Assembly: GCA_031002005.1 (NCBI GenBank)
Contig: CM061919.1
Location: 224,438,739 to 224,502,738 of the forward strand
Direction: 5' to 3'
Length of the DNA: 64,000 nucleotides
DNA from: Vandiemenella viatica
Lineage: Eukaryota; Arthropoda; Insecta; Orthoptera; Morabidae
Each line of letters begins with the position of its first letter. The stretch's first letter is position 1. Made by a program: the position numbers and the translations under genes. The notes beneath the pieces are model-generated. The model made no database searches, had not been told where the DNA came from, and was given only the letters and a program-made list of their open reading frames with translations. Of this stretch, positions 24,590-34,988 are shown in pieces.

Positions 24590-25480
24590 TCAAATAACTA
24601 TGATTTTGATAGTTAAAACCCCATCAGTTAAAAAGGATGAGAGACAAGGTTGTAGTCTATCCCCGTTATTATTCAACTTGTATATAGAACAAGCAATAAA
24701 GAAAGTAAAAGAAACATTTCCATGTGGCATAAGTGTTCAGGGACAAAAAATCAGTATGCTGCGATTTGCTGCTGACGTTGTCTTGTTAGCAGAGAGGGCT
24801 GAGGATGTTGAGAAGTTACTAAATGGCATGAACAAAATACTGAAGGAAGATTTTGGACTGAATATAAATCAAAGCAAAACAAAAGTGATGAAATGTAGCA
24901 GAAATGATACCAATCACATTAGATTAAATATAATAGTAGGATCGGATGCAATAGGAGATGTAAGTGAATTGTGTTACTTGGGAAGCAAATTTACAACCGA
25001 TGGCTGAAGCAGGAATGATGTTAAAAGCAGCACTAGCAAAAAGGGCCTTCATGAAAAAGAGAAACCTTTTAGTTTCAAATATTGATCTAGGAATTAGAAA
25101 GAATTTTTTAAAACTCTATGTGTGGAGCACAGCACTTTACGGTAGCGAAACATGGACTTTAGGAATTTCGGAAAGAAAGAAAATTGAAGCATTTGAAATG
25201 TGGTGCTACAGAAGAATGCTGATATTAAGTGGACAGACAAAGTAAGAAATGAACGAGTTTTGGAAATGATGGTCAGGAAAGAAGTTTGTGGAAGAAGATT
25301 ACAGAAAAAACAGACAGGCTGGATTTATTAATTTGCTGGTGGAGGGAACAGTCGAAGGTAAGAACTGTTGAGGACGTGGGTTGTAGGGGATATTTATACA
25401 GATGAAGAGGTTAGCGCAAGACAGCATAGGATGGAAGATTGCATCAAACCAGTAGAAAGACTGATGGAAAAATAAATTAA
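24590..25480 (+). pseudogene. RTE-like non-LTR retrotransposon, C-terminal half
   Basis: The frames read ERQGCSLSPLLFNLYIEQAI (RT motif, from about 24640), then RFAADVVLLAE (catalytic FADD box changed to FAAD), LNINQSKTKVM, a CYLGSKFTTDG segment, and in a shifted frame AKRAFMKKRNLL, YGSETWTLGISERKKIEAFE and MWCYRRML (near 25200). This is the standard C-terminal region of a common insect RTE-like element. Loss of one catalytic Asp, a frameshift near 25000 and stops after 25240 show it is dead. It is 5' truncated just before the RT PQG-type box. Its relatives are at 5.5 kb and 35.7 kb. Confidence 0.8.
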
Positions 25481-26286
25481 ATATTGCAAGATACTCCGGG
25501 ATAAGGTGAAGGGCCTGGTGCCCCTACACCGGCCGTGCTGCTTTCGGTTTTTAAGCGGTTTCCCACAGTCACGTGACAAATGGTGGAACAGTCCTCAATC
25601 TGCTACTCAAAAACTGCACATTTCCCAAACAATACATTCATCACACGGAACACAGTAACATGTTTCAAGTACAGATGGCAACACAACCGTCCTCCAATAC
25701 ACTGAATGCTGCGGTTTTGAAATATCTGGTTCTATCACGGGTAAGGTTCCCTAGCCTCACAGCGTACGGCTATGCGTGGGTGGCAGTGGCTTGTCGTATA
25801 CCAGGGCCGATACAAAATGAAACAAAGAATGAAACTTGTAAGAAGAGCCGCTACATTGTACCGTTCACCGGCAACGTATTTAAAACAAAACGCTGCCAGC
25901 TCGCATAACTTAACAACCGAGGGAAATGTAAGGTATTTCCCACTTACAGGCAGGTCCAACGAAATTTCCTACCGGTAGCCTTTGTAAAACGAGTTATAGT
26001 TTTTCTAACTTCTCTTTCAAATAGCATATATAAACCAAACACAAAACAATATAGTTGAACAAGTTATTTGCGTCATGGAGGAATTTTTTTTCTTCAATCA
26101 AACGTATTTACAACACATGTTTATTATTTCATTCATGAGATTCTCCATCGAATGATACATATGACTTTTTGTCGAAACAATTATCTAATGAAATGTTAAA
26201 GTTGTTAAAATTATGAAAACCGTAAACAGCAGAATAATCGCTACTGTTTTCGTGTAAACTTTAACGTGGTGCATATCACTGAAAAT
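25481..26286. other. No gene seen; possible SINE-like remnants
   Basis: The 25510-25640 segment resembles SINE tails (CACATTTCCCAAACAA also occurs in similar form at 28.42 kb). The remainder, including a GC-richer patch at 25740-25980, has open frames on both strands that I cannot assign. Confidence 0.3.
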
Positions 26287-26622
26287 GGAGCGTTCATAAA
26301 CCACGTAGCTCCATTTTGGAACCCCCTTCCTCCCACGTAGCACATAGCTTCTTTTCTCTACTGATTCCAGAAGACATTTTGTTCTGTTTTCTCTTATAAG
26401 ACTATCGTAAATTACATACAGAGATAATTAAATGACGGAAATAAATGTTCACATGCTGTTGTGTGTTCTGTAACTCATTTTAACTGTGACAAATAATATG
26501 AACGAAAATCTACGTGGCCTGGCTCGGAACACACCCTCCCCCCACCTAACCCAGCGTAGCTTTCAAGCCAACGCCTCTACCCCCCCACCTAGATCAAAAC
26601 CACGTTGTTTATGGACGCTCCC
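26287..26622 (-). mobile_element. MITE, TAAACTACGT family
   Basis: The ends are inverted copies of each other (GGAGCGTTCATAAACCACGT and, reversed, GGGAGCGTCCATAAACAACG). The middle (TATCGTAAATTACATACAGA, then AATTAAATGACGGAAATAAA) is shared with copies at 33.82, 34.64 and 51.05 kb. It runs opposite to the 33.8- and 34.6-kb copies. No coding capacity. Confidence 0.7.
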
Positions 26623-27059
26623 AAATTTTTAAATCAGTAGTGTTGGATATACAGGGAAGAGAATGAATTTTTGTTGTTTTTAAAAAAAAATTCCCCAAAG
26701 AGTTGATAAAAAGAAAAATATTTTAAGTGTCGGCGCTTTCCAGCTTGTTGTTGATACCTATGAATATTATCTAAAGATTATTCTTTAGCCCCTCATTAAA
26801 TCCGTCATAAATACTTTATTATAATTATTTTAATTTTTTCGACATTTTATGTTATATAATTGTTAAGACCGGTAAGAAGTAAAGTTTTGCGCAGTTACAA
26901 ATTTCTGAGTTAAATGGTTCGGAAGTTACGAGGCTGTGAAAAAATAGTTTCAGTAGACTGAAAAATGTGTAGACTAAAAAGCAAAAGTTTTCCCTCCTCT
27001 CATATGAATGTGGAAAGAAGAATTTGGAACATCGATTATCAAGTAATCGTCGAGACATT

Positions 27060-27180
27060 CATATGGAGAGATTTCGGAAAAATTGTGGAAAACCGGAATC
27101 TGGATTGACGAGCGAGAAATCGAGCTCGCATCCATCAAAATGCAAGACGATGATGTTAACACTCAACCACCAGCCACTGT
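27060..27180 (-). repeat. Degenerate family 1 SINE
   Basis: Read in reverse, it keeps CCAGATTCCGGTTTTCCACA-type sequence and a worn B box next to a CTCAACCACCAGCCAC-like head. It lies head to head with the better copy starting at 27189. Confidence 0.5.
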
Positions 27181-27188
27181 TAAGGAAA

Positions 27189-27430
27189 CGTGGTGGGTGA
27201 ACGGTTAACGTTCTGGCCTCGCACTCGGGAGGACGCGGGTTCGAATCCCCGTCCGGGCATCCAGATTTGGGTTTTCCGTGGTTTCCCCAAATCACTCCAG
27301 GCGAATGCCGGGATGCTTCCTTCAAAAAGGCCATGGCCGAACTCCTTCCCGTTCCTTGTCACCAGTCCCATCCCGCCTCTAATGACCTTAGCCGTCGACG
27401 AGGTGTAAAGTAAAAAAGAAAAGAAAAAAA
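27189..27430 (+). repeat. tRNA-derived SINE (family 1), well preserved
   Basis: Head CGTGGTGGGTGAACGG, perfect B box GGTTCGAATCCCC, body CCAAATCACTCCAGGCGAAT and tail GCCGTCGACGAGGTGTAAAG followed by an AAAAAGAAAAG end. The tail identifies the second subfamily, shared with the 9.7-kb copy. Confidence 0.85.
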
Positions 27431-27874
27431 CCAAGGTTTCCGACAGATTTCTTGATCAAAGGTGCAGTAAGTTTCAATCTGCAAAGCCACTACTGTCTGT
27501 CAAAAGAGTTGCCAGAAAGAAGTTAAACGTTGAGATTTTGTTTATAGCTGTGTATATTGCTACAGCCAACCAATAAACACGTCTATTGGAATATAGCACC
27601 TAGCTCCGGGTTCCATCATGAGATCGGTCACGAAATTTTCAACTTTCCGTTTACTCGTTTGTATCGTTTTATTTTGCCAACCTTCAGCTTGGTAACATTG
27701 TTTACAGTAGATTTAATAAACGTAGATACCACACGATAAAAGAAACTAGGTGGTAAATTACAGATTTGGTGATCGGTACAAGATAATACAATCCTAGAGT
27801 ATCACAATAGAGCTTGTAACTTTAAGCTTGATTAATTGATTAATGTTTATTCAAAACAATATGTAGAACGTTGT

Positions 27875-28145
27875 TAATTGCTTTCATGCATAAGGGAGTG
27901 GGAAAATTTTCTTTTGTTGGTAAGGGTGTCAGGGATCGGAACAAATTACCAAGAGAAGTTATGAATATTTTGCCAAAAAACGCTTAAGGAATTTAAAATT
28001 AAAATTTGTAAATCGGAAAAGTAAATGGGGGTGGAATTTAACATTCAAATCATAAAAGAATTTTTTTATATATAAAGGGGTAATTATATGACATGGGGAA
28101 TTGCCACCGGAGCGTTAGCTCCGTCGGAATTAAAATAAATAATAA
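27875..28145 (+). pseudogene. CR1-like LINE 3' end, 5' truncated
   Basis: It starts within the last codons of ORF2: frames give GKIFFCW, VRDRNKLPREV and LPKN-like pieces, matching the GVGRFSFLGKG and LPREMMNNLPK segments of the other copies. It ends in TTGCCACC plus the hairpin GGAGCGTTAGCTCC (28109-28122) and an AAATAAATAATAAA tail. The hairpin loop is GTTA rather than GTGC. Confidence 0.75.
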
Positions 28146-28269
28146 TAAATTGACGACTATGAAAAAATAAATTCCTGCGAGAAGAGGTACACGAAGGGGA
28201 ACATACTACTGATATGACGACCGTGACTGGACTAACGCGTTATAGAAGTCGGTATATGTTAACACAGAC

Positions 28270-28480
28270 TATATCCGCCAGTGTGGGTGCACGCTTTGAG
28301 GACCACGTCACTGAATCGGAGAAGAACAATGGGTAGCAGGTTCAAATCCTGGTTCCTGCGTACCGGCAAGTATCTAGGGGAATGCTGGGATGGTCCCCAA
28401 TCTCTTCTCTATAAATTACACATTTCACAAACAAAAATTCAATAATCATACAGACATTCCCCCTGGTGTTAAATGCTCCA
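28270..28480 (+). repeat. tRNA-like SINE fragment
   Basis: GCAGGTTCAAATCCTGGTTCC contains a near-perfect Pol III B box, followed by GGGGAATGCTGGGATGGTCC, a body resembling family 1. The head in front of the B box is divergent. Confidence 0.5.
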
Positions 28481-28599
28481 GTCCTAACAACCCTGGTGCT
28501 ACCAATGGTGGGGTTTCCAGACCCCCCCCCCCTTAGAGCTTGTATTCCCTAGGTACTTAGTGGCCTTAACGAGGGGGAAAAAAACCAATTGGTAGTAAC

Positions 28600-29760
28600 T
28601 GGAGACTGTCGACTGAAGTGAAAACTATAAATATCATACGCGCAACACTTTATACTTATAGCTTCAGATATACTAAATAATAGTAATTCCGTGTTGTCCT
28701 AATAACTTGGTGACGGGGTTTCAATTGGCTGCGCATTCTGCCCCTGTCTTAGACGCCTTAACCTAACCTGGTAGTGCTACCAGGTACAGGAGACCAACAA
28801 TAACGTGGAATCGGAACAACCCAAACAATCTGGCGTAATTCTCATTACACAGAAAGCTGAGCGAGAGGTAAGTTCAGGATAAGGACTTATGAAAATCCCT
28901 GCCAAGACAGGGATTCGAACTGGGGACATTTCTTTCCCCAGTCAGATACTTTAACCACTGAACCACCATACCGCAACAGATATACTGTGAACAGGTGACA
29001 CAAACTTATAATATTTTACCCATCCAAATATCGCCTAAAGAAGTTTTCACTACAAAGACTAAAAATCTAACTTCGTCCACAGCCCGAAAGTTGGTCGAAT
29101 CTTCCCGAAGGAGATGTACCAAGCTATTGTGTCAGAGTCAGGAAGGCCAATTCCTTTCCACAGGGGCCTACAGTTTAACGTGGAATTGGAACCACGGAAC
29201 GTCCCGGCGTAGCTCATATAATCAAAATCCTGCTTATCACGGGATTAGAACCCGCAACCTGAGAGGGAAACTTTCGGAAGTAAGCGTCTTAAACTCTGAG
29301 CTACCAGACCGCCTTGTTTTGGGTGCTAAGTACTATCAAAATCGGATAAAAACTTTGGGTTTATATGAACAAAGGTGACAGAATTTAAGGTGAGAGGGAA
29401 AGGAGTAGAAGGTTTAGACTTTGTAAATCAAAAGTAAACAGTGTTTTTCTATTTGTCATAAAGTATACATATGCAATGTTCCATCAAAATCGGACAAAAA
29501 CTGTGTGTTTGTATGAAGAACAAACAAACAAACATTCATTTTTACATATTAGAAGATACAAGTATAATATATACTTTCACTGCTGTTCAACTGCATCTCG
29601 TAATACTTTCAGCTAATGATATACTGCTATTGCAGCATGTTGGTGACGCGAACACATAAATTTTACCCATCCAAAAAGCGTCCAACGCGCATATCATAAC
29701 ATGGCGGTGACGAGAACTCACGAACGCATAGATTTACCTCCATCCAAAAATCGACCAAGG
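28600..29760 (-). repeat. Long composite repeat, copy 1 (with SINE family 2 heads)
   Basis: The segment matches 43985-45250 in order: the TAACCTAACC(T/C)GGTAG palindrome region, a reversed tRNA-like head with B box near 28910, TTTTACCCATCCAAATATCG, the SINE2 body, a second reversed head (29225-29322) and several ATGTTGGTGACGCGAAC repeats. It has no coding capacity I can see. It is either a large non-autonomous element or SINE2 copies nested in an older repeat. Confidence 0.55.
29060..29322 (-). repeat. tRNA-derived SINE (family 2)
   Basis: On the minus strand it reads GGTCTGGTAGCTCAGAG (A-box region), then GCGGGTTCTAATCCCG (B-box region) about 60 bases later. The body CCAATTCCACGTTAAACTG follows, and it ends with CTTCGGGAAGATTCGACC. 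Same family as 868-1125 and 44675-44945. Confidence 0.7.
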
Positions 29761-30530
29761 CGCCTAAAAAAATTTCAATTAGAAAAAACATTGACATCAG
29801 AGCACAAAAGGGGATCAGAGCTACAGCTTTGCTAAAATTCTTTCCGTATAAAGGAGTACCTTCAAGACATCTGATACTTATTCCTTCGTTCTAGCAGAAA
29901 CTATCAGCAATATTCCTTACTAGAAAATTCAGTACGTGCTTCACTGGTTGCAACCTGCAGTAAGTAATTATCTTGAGAAACTGTCTCATAAGTGTCTTGA
30001 TGCATTGTCTGAGGCCACGAACATTCATATCGTCTTTCCGCTGCGTCTGTGTGCGTCAGAAAACGGTGTGACTTAGTGCCTCGCGGGGACCAGCGAATCC
30101 TCGCACTGTCAAACCCGCCTTACCATATTAACAAGCGTGTTGAAACTTACTAAGTCGGCGTCTCTTTCCACTGATTATGCAAGGTGTGACGGCGGAAGAA
30201 ACTGGCCGCGATATACATGTAATAGGGGCCGGTTTGGAGGGACCGCGCCTAAAGGTCACGGGAGACGCGTCTCACACACACACACACACCAGGCGGTGAG
30301 AAAGTGAACTACTGTGCTCGCCAGGTGGTCGGAGAGGCAGTGAAAGTGGTGCGAACCGCTTCTGCCCTTTCTCGAAAACCAGGAGAGAATGAAATCCCTG
30401 CAGCCTGCATTGTCGAGGCCACTCCCGGCGGCCTTGCGGCGAGCCGACCCATTCCCGGGGTTCCGATGATTCTGGAGGTGGGGCTGTCCATCTACAAATC
30501 ATCTCTCCCTCTGCGATGGTACACAGCTCG
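29761..30530. other. Upstream region of the cuticular gene
   Basis: No gene seen. GC content rises from about 30040 toward the promoter. A CA repeat lies at 30272-30288 and a nuclear-receptor-type half site AAGGTCA at 30252-30258. Such half sites can bind FTZ-F1 or HR3 class factors that control cuticle genes, but one match is weak evidence. Confidence 0.35.
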
Positions 30531-30532
30531 GA

Positions 30533-30567
30533 TATATATACCGTCCCTAGGTCATAGCAGCAGTGCA
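30533..30567 (+). promoter_or_regulatory. Core promoter of the cuticular gene
   Basis: TATATATA at 30533-30540 lies 31-34 bases upstream of an initiator-like GCAGTC (A at 30567). The start codon is at 30600, giving a 5' leader of about 33 bases. Short leaders and TATA boxes are usual for insect cuticular genes. The transcription start is inferred, not shown. Confidence 0.65.
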
Positions 30568-30599
30568 GTCGGCATTCGCTCATCAAAGCAGCGAGCAAC

Positions 30600-30617
30600 A
30601 TGAGGGTGACTAGTTTG
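30600..30617 (+). CDS. Cuticular-type Gly/Pro-rich protein, exon 1
   Basis: ATG AGG GTG ACT AGT TTG encodes MRVTSL, followed directly by the strong donor GTGAGT (30618-30623). Joined in phase 0 to the exon starting at 37743, it completes a 19-residue signal peptide with a hydrophobic core [11 protein letters not shown] and an AWA/ED cleavage site. Without this exon the large exon has no ATG and only part of a signal peptide. A first exon coding for a few signal-peptide residues followed by a long intron is the normal structure of insect cuticular protein genes. The intron is 7125 bp (30618-37742) and full of transposons. Confidence 0.85.
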
Positions 30618-30719
30618 GTGAGTATTATGAGGATCAACACCAGTGTCAAAGTTAACGAAAATAACATTTTTCTTATTTTCAAAAAGTAAGTAAATTTCTG
30701 TCATTGAACGAAAAGAAGT

Positions 30720-30850
30720 GTTGGAGGCACGTTACGGTGCCTTACTGGGAAAGCACAAGTTCTAAATTTGAATCTCTGACTACGCTCGAATTATTTTTAA
30801 AGGCACTCAAACAGACCTTCACCTCTTGCAAAGCTACCTTTCTTCATGTA
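30720..30850 (+). repeat. Degenerate SINE family 2 fragment in intron 1
   Basis: GGCACTCAAACAGACCTTCACCTCTTGCAAAGC matches in outline the family 2 body at 33.45 kb (TTAACCCAACCTTCACCTCT). The head is worn but has a TTTGAATCTC B-box remnant. Confidence 0.45.
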
Positions 30851-31069
30851 AAGTACCTCAGAACAATTATGTAATGAAAATTAACTCGTTTTTTACGCAG
30901 TAAGGTTTCTGGGTTAGTTAAGCGGTGATAACACGAGCGGACATAGTGCCTTCCGAAATCCTCGTCTTTTTTAAAGCGGCCGAACAACTCTTTGGGATTT
31001 CCCGTCTAATATTGCCACGTTATTATTATATCGTAAGGAAAAATTTTTTATCTAATGTTATCTAATGAT

Positions 31070-31338
31070 ATAGTATGTAAATAACAAATATATTTTCCGA
31101 CCATCCTCTCGTGTGAAAATTTCTCTAGCTGATCACGATAGAAAATTTTCGGTGGGTATCTGCAATTACGTAAAGAAAACGAAATACTTTTCCCAATCTG
31201 AAACAAGGTGGTTGGGGTATTATATCAAAATTGCGCCAAGTCCGTAGAGTTGCTGGTGCCATAAAAGCGATTAAAACTCAGAACGACACCACAAAAAAAG
31301 TAGTCAGATCAATTCGGCAATTTAATTTTAATCACTTT
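31070..31338. repeat. Intron direct repeat, copy A
   Basis: The segment starting AACAAATATATTTTCCGACC matches 32507-32755 (copy B) along its length, including TTATATCAAAATTGCGCCAA and AGTAGTCAGATCAATTCG-type stretches. Both copies lie in intron 1 in the same orientation. No coding signal. Confidence 0.65.
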
Positions 31339-31344
31339 TGACTC

Positions 31345-31490
31345 TTCTTTACCACCTTTCCCAAATATTAGGGTTGTCGGGATTTGATGAATTTTACGCA
31401 TGGTCGAATTTGAAGCTTTTATTTATTTTATGGCTGCATGGCCAAACTGACACCAAGTCTCGTATCAATACGGCCCGCGATCGCAATGAG
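31345..31490 (+). repeat. Dispersed repeat, copy 1
   Basis: CTTCTTTACCACCTTTCCCAA and GGCTGCATGGCCAAACTGA-type sequence is shared with 43262-43400. It resembles a widespread invertebrate repeat with a GGATGCCxTTCCTGAxGCCAA motif, here worn. The class is uncertain. Confidence 0.45.
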
Positions 31491-31559
31491 ACACAGAAAG
31501 AAGAATCATGTTTTTTAGAGCTTTTAGACTTCACTCGATTCCTCTACGGAAGTTTTATT

Positions 31560-31745
31560 TGAATCTGGCCCGCCTACACATTCTAAATTTAATATACGGC
31601 CCTCTGCAACATTGAGTTTGACACCTCTGGCCTAGATTGGTTGTGGGAAACCGCCTAAAAACCGCAGTCAGGGTGGGTGGTACGCGGTAGCCTGGGTCGT
31701 GCCCAGTCCCGTTGTACCTCCCACATCCAGAGTGCGGCGCCTCAG
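31560..31745 (-). repeat. Two fused repeat fragments (hAT-like end and a shared repeat)
   Basis: Reversed, 31560-31640 reads CCAGAGGTGTCAAACTCAAT and GGGCCGTATATTAAAT, an end typical of hAT elements. The segment 31645-31745 (GTGGGAAACCGCCTAAAAAC) is shared with 45940-46040, where it reads TTGGAAAACCACCTAAATAC. Confidence 0.45.
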
Positions 31746-31829
31746 CGTACAGAGCCACACTGACGTGTCTAGACTTTGTTATTATTATAACTGAAGCAAC
31801 AAAGTTCGCTATCTGATCATATTGTATGT

Positions 31830-32494
31830 CCGTGAGGACCCACCGGAATGTGATGCTTGTGGCGTACCTTTGACAGTACGCCACATTTTAACTGAATGTG
31901 TGCTGTTTTTAAATTTAAGGGCAGATGTTGGCCTAGCCAACGATCTGTCCCTTACTTTAAATGATGAATGTGACAATGTGGCTAAAGTTTTAAAATTTTG
32001 CTGTCTGGCCGGTCTGGTCCCAAAAATTTTGGGCAGATCGGCCTAGGTTTTACAATGATTTGGTGGTATTTTTACAACCACCAATCTAAGTAATGTGTTT
32101 GTTATAGCGTTAAGTATTGTATTTTATAACTGGCCGGCCCATTTACAGCCAGCCAGTTAGTTTGTTCTAATTCTCGTATATGCTGGTTGGCCCCTTTACT
32201 GCCAGCCAGCCAATGTTTGTCTCTGTTTTGTGTTTGGCCCTTCTACAGCCATTGTTTTATCGGTTTATGTTTTTGTTATTTCTGTGGCCGACCCCTGTAC
32301 AGTCGGTCACAGATGGGATTTTAACAAAATGTGAGTATCTTAATTTAATGTGCAGTCTGTGTGGCCGACCCCTTTACAGTCGGCCATGCAGACGGTATTT
32401 ACGTTTTAAGCCACATTGTCATATCAGGTGTTAGTTAGGGCGCTAATGACCTAGATGTCGACACGCCCTAAAACCCTAAAAACAACAACAACAA
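31830..32494 (+). mobile_element. 5'-truncated I/R1-group LINE with structured 3'UTR
   Basis: The insertion is flanked by a perfect 12-bp target-site duplication CATATTGTATGT (31818-31829 and 32495-32506). The remaining ORF2 end (31830-32046) encodes CDACGVPLTVRHILTEC, the C-terminal C-x2-C-x7-H-x4-C knuckle of I/R1-type LINEs, followed by 36 residues and a stop. The 450-base 3'UTR holds six stem-loops with 9-nt loops ending TTTACA or similar (see findings). The element ends GGGCGCTAATGACC, CCCTAAAACCC and an (AAC)n tail. The short TSD and intact frame suggest a fairly recent insertion. Confidence 0.8.
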
Positions 32495-32506
32495 CATATT
32501 GTATGT

Positions 32507-32755
32507 GAATAATAAATATATTTTCCGAACAATGCCTTAAACGAAAATTTTTCTCGCTAATCTGGAAAGAAAATTTTTGATAGGTATATCCATTTGTGTA
32601 ACGCAAACCTGAAGTTAGGTATTTGAGGCATTATATCAAATTCGCACTGTCTCCGTTAGTGTTGCTGCAGCCAAGAATACGATTATAATTCAGAGAGGCA
32701 CCACGCAAAAGAAGTAGTCAATACAATTCGTGCATTAAATTTTAATCACGTTACC
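32507..32755. repeat. Intron direct repeat, copy B
   Basis: Same sequence as 31070-31338. The LINE at 31830-32494 inserted at its left edge, so copy B is interrupted by, and older than, that LINE. Confidence 0.65.
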
Positions 32756-32989
32756 GCATAATATCTTGTGTCTACTTGGACCTACTATTCCATAGAATCG
32801 TACGCCCTTGCGAAGATGAAACTCTTCAAATCATTTTGACTGTCTTCTACTCCTAGAAGAGCGATCCTCCAATTCAGGTATTCCAGGCTTCAAATCCAGT
32901 CCGAATTCAAAGTATGACCAAAATCAAGATTAAAGATGAAACTCATTTTGGCAAAAGTTGTTACTCCGAAAGCCATCGACACTCTTAGG

Positions 32990-32994
<5 letters not shown>

Positions 32995-33043
<49 letters not shown>

Positions 33044-33265
33044 GGCTTCACAGATTATCAACTTTGACGTCATTAAAACCAGGATAGGGATTGTGAGCAA
33101 GGAATGAGGAGGAGTTTAACTACAATCTTTTGATGGAACCACGCCGCAATTCTATTGGAGTGATTTCTCAAAACAAACCAAAATCGAAACCGGGTAGGTT
33201 GGATAGGATAACAAACCCCCGTCCAACCGAATACCGGCTCAGTGCGTTAATAACTCACCCACCGG
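32995..33265 (-). repeat. Degenerate family 1 SINE with 47-nt poly-A tail
   Basis: Reversed, it has a worn head (GTGGGTGAGTTATTAACGC), a B-box remnant and a body with GGTTTGTTTTGAGAAATCAC. The run of T at 32995-33041 is the poly-A tail, in the expected 3' place, unlike the internal A58 run at 9803. Confidence 0.6.
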
Positions 33266-33380
33266 CTTGGAGGTTAAAATAGAATTAGTGAAGGTAGAGT
33301 TCCGCCTTCTCTTCCAACCCTCAGCGATAAAACCAACACTGGTTTCACAGCTTTGCAAAGTTTCCATACGTTCAATTTAG

Positions 33381-33660
33381 AATAGCGGTCTGACTCAGTG
33401 GTTAAGACGCCTGACTGGAAATCGAATGATCCCCGGTTCGAAACTCTGTCTCGGCTGGGACTTTCAAAGGCCCTTAACCCAACCTTCACCTCTAGCACAG
33501 CTCGCTGTGTAATGTGAAGTACGCCAGAACGCTTCCTTGCTTTGGATGCCCCATTAAACTTCAGGTCACCCTTTAGACGTACTATCTACGATCCAGGCTC
33601 AGTATATCTCCTTCCGGAGGTTTCCACCAACTTTCGATCACGCTTAGCTTGTATCAGTTT
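33381..33660 (+). repeat. tRNA-derived SINE (family 2), plus strand
   Basis: Head AATAGCGGTCTGACTCAGTG, B box CCGGTTCGAAACTC, body with AATGTGAAGTACGCCAGAAC and ATTAAACTTCAGG, and an end CTCCTTCCGGAGGTTTCCACC. It is the most complete plus-strand copy of this family here. Confidence 0.7.
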
Positions 33661-33823
33661 AGAAGAAAAACTATGCGCTTCATGAAGATGTAAATCTCCC
33701 TCACAGTCCAAACACTGGGCGGACTAAACAACGTGCATTAAGATGTCTTACGTCAGACGCTCACTTCCTTCCATATCACATAGAGATGGGTATACCGGAG
33801 GCACCAACAGCAGCCGTAAATAA

Positions 33824-34197
33824 GGGGTTGTGCACAAACTACGTGGCTCGGTCTAGGGAGGGGGGGGGGGGGTTGGCTGGAAAGCTACGTTGGGCTACCT
33901 GGGGGAGAGGAGATTTCGAGCCAGGCCACGTAGCTTTTCGTTCATATTATTTGTCATAGTTAAAATGAGAGACAGCATGTAAATATTTATTTCCGCCATT
34001 TAATTATCGCCGTATGTAATTTGCGATGGTCTGACAAGAGAAAACAGTACAAAATGTCTTCTGGAGTCAGTTGGGAAAAAGGCTACGTGCTACGTGGGAG
34101 GGGGGGGGGGTAGAGGCAAAAGCCACGTCGGGCTACGTGGGGGGGAGGGGGGTTCACAGGAGGCCAAAATGGAGCTACGTGGTTTATGCACGCTCCC
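33824..34197 (+). mobile_element. MITE, TAAACTACGT family, with TAA target duplication
   Basis: The 374-bp element has inverted ends (GGGGTTGTGCACAAACTACG; reversed right end GGGAGCGTGCATAAACCACG) and is flanked by TAA on both sides (33821-33823 and 34198-34200). A 3-bp TAA duplication fits the PIF/Harbinger superfamily. It carries G runs of 13 (33860-33872) and 11 (34100-34110), and the family's common centre ATTTATTTCCGCCATTTAAT. Non-coding. Confidence 0.8.
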
Positions 34198-34641
34198 TAA
34201 GGAAGATCACTGCAGTTTGCGGTGTAGTTGAGTACACATACAGAGAGAGAGCCGAGCCCATAGTTGTGCGCTCACACACAGAGAGAGAGAGAGAGAGAGA
34301 TGGCGTGGCCGATGCGAATCGAGTCGACATTCCGGTTGGTGGTGCCGGAAGCGGCTCTTGTGAAGAATGACGCGCCGGGACGTGGGACCGGTTCGATGCG
34401 GACACTTGGTGGGCGGCTCGCTCGGGAAAAGTGGACCCGACTGCGCTGAGTCAGTACCAGGTCACTACCGCCCAGTTAGGAGATACTGCACGTACCTACA
34501 ACACACCAAACACCCCGTTTTTATCCGTCAGATATCGCTTGAGAAAATATGTTTCCTATTCTCGTCAGCCCATATTATGTGAACTGGTAATATTGCAGAT
34601 ATTTTAAACCACTGTGTTTCCCTAACAAATACGACAGCTAA
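34198..34641. other. Spacer between two MITEs, with (GA)n repeat
   Basis: A (GA)n run lies at 34281-34301. The following 150 bases are GC-rich with open frames on both strands, none recognised. No gene is supported. Confidence 0.35.
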
Positions 34642-34988
34642 GGGAGCGTCCATAAACTACGTGGCTCCGTCTAGGAGAGGGCGAGGGGTTGACTGGAAAG
34701 CTACGCTGAGCTACATGGGTGAGGGGGGTGGGGTGTTTCCAGGCCTAGCCACGAAGCTTCTTATTTATATTATTTGTCACAGTTATAATAAGGTACAGGG
34801 CATTTGAATATTTATTTCTATAATTTAACTATCTCCGTGCGTAATTTACGATAGTCTGGCAAGAGAAAACAGTACAAACAAAATAACTTCTGGAATCAAT
34901 AGGGAAACGTGTTACTTGGGGGTGGGGGGGGGGGGGGGTAGGTTTCACAGCAGGCCAAACTTGAGCTACGTGGTTTATCGACGAACCC
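34642..34988 (+). mobile_element. MITE, TAAACTACGT family, best-preserved ends
   Basis: The 347-bp element starts GGGAGCGTCCATAAACTACG and ends with a worn inverted copy (ACGTGGTTTATCGACGAACCC). TAA flanks both ends (34639-34641 and 34989-34991). A run of 15 G occurs at 34924-34938. It lies 444 bases from the previous copy in the same orientation. Confidence 0.85.

Noticed and set aside
30304..30603. Plus-strand 99-codon frame over the promoter of the cuticular gene
   Set aside because: It spans the TATA box and leader, resembles no family, and the downstream short exon with a strong donor explains the region better.
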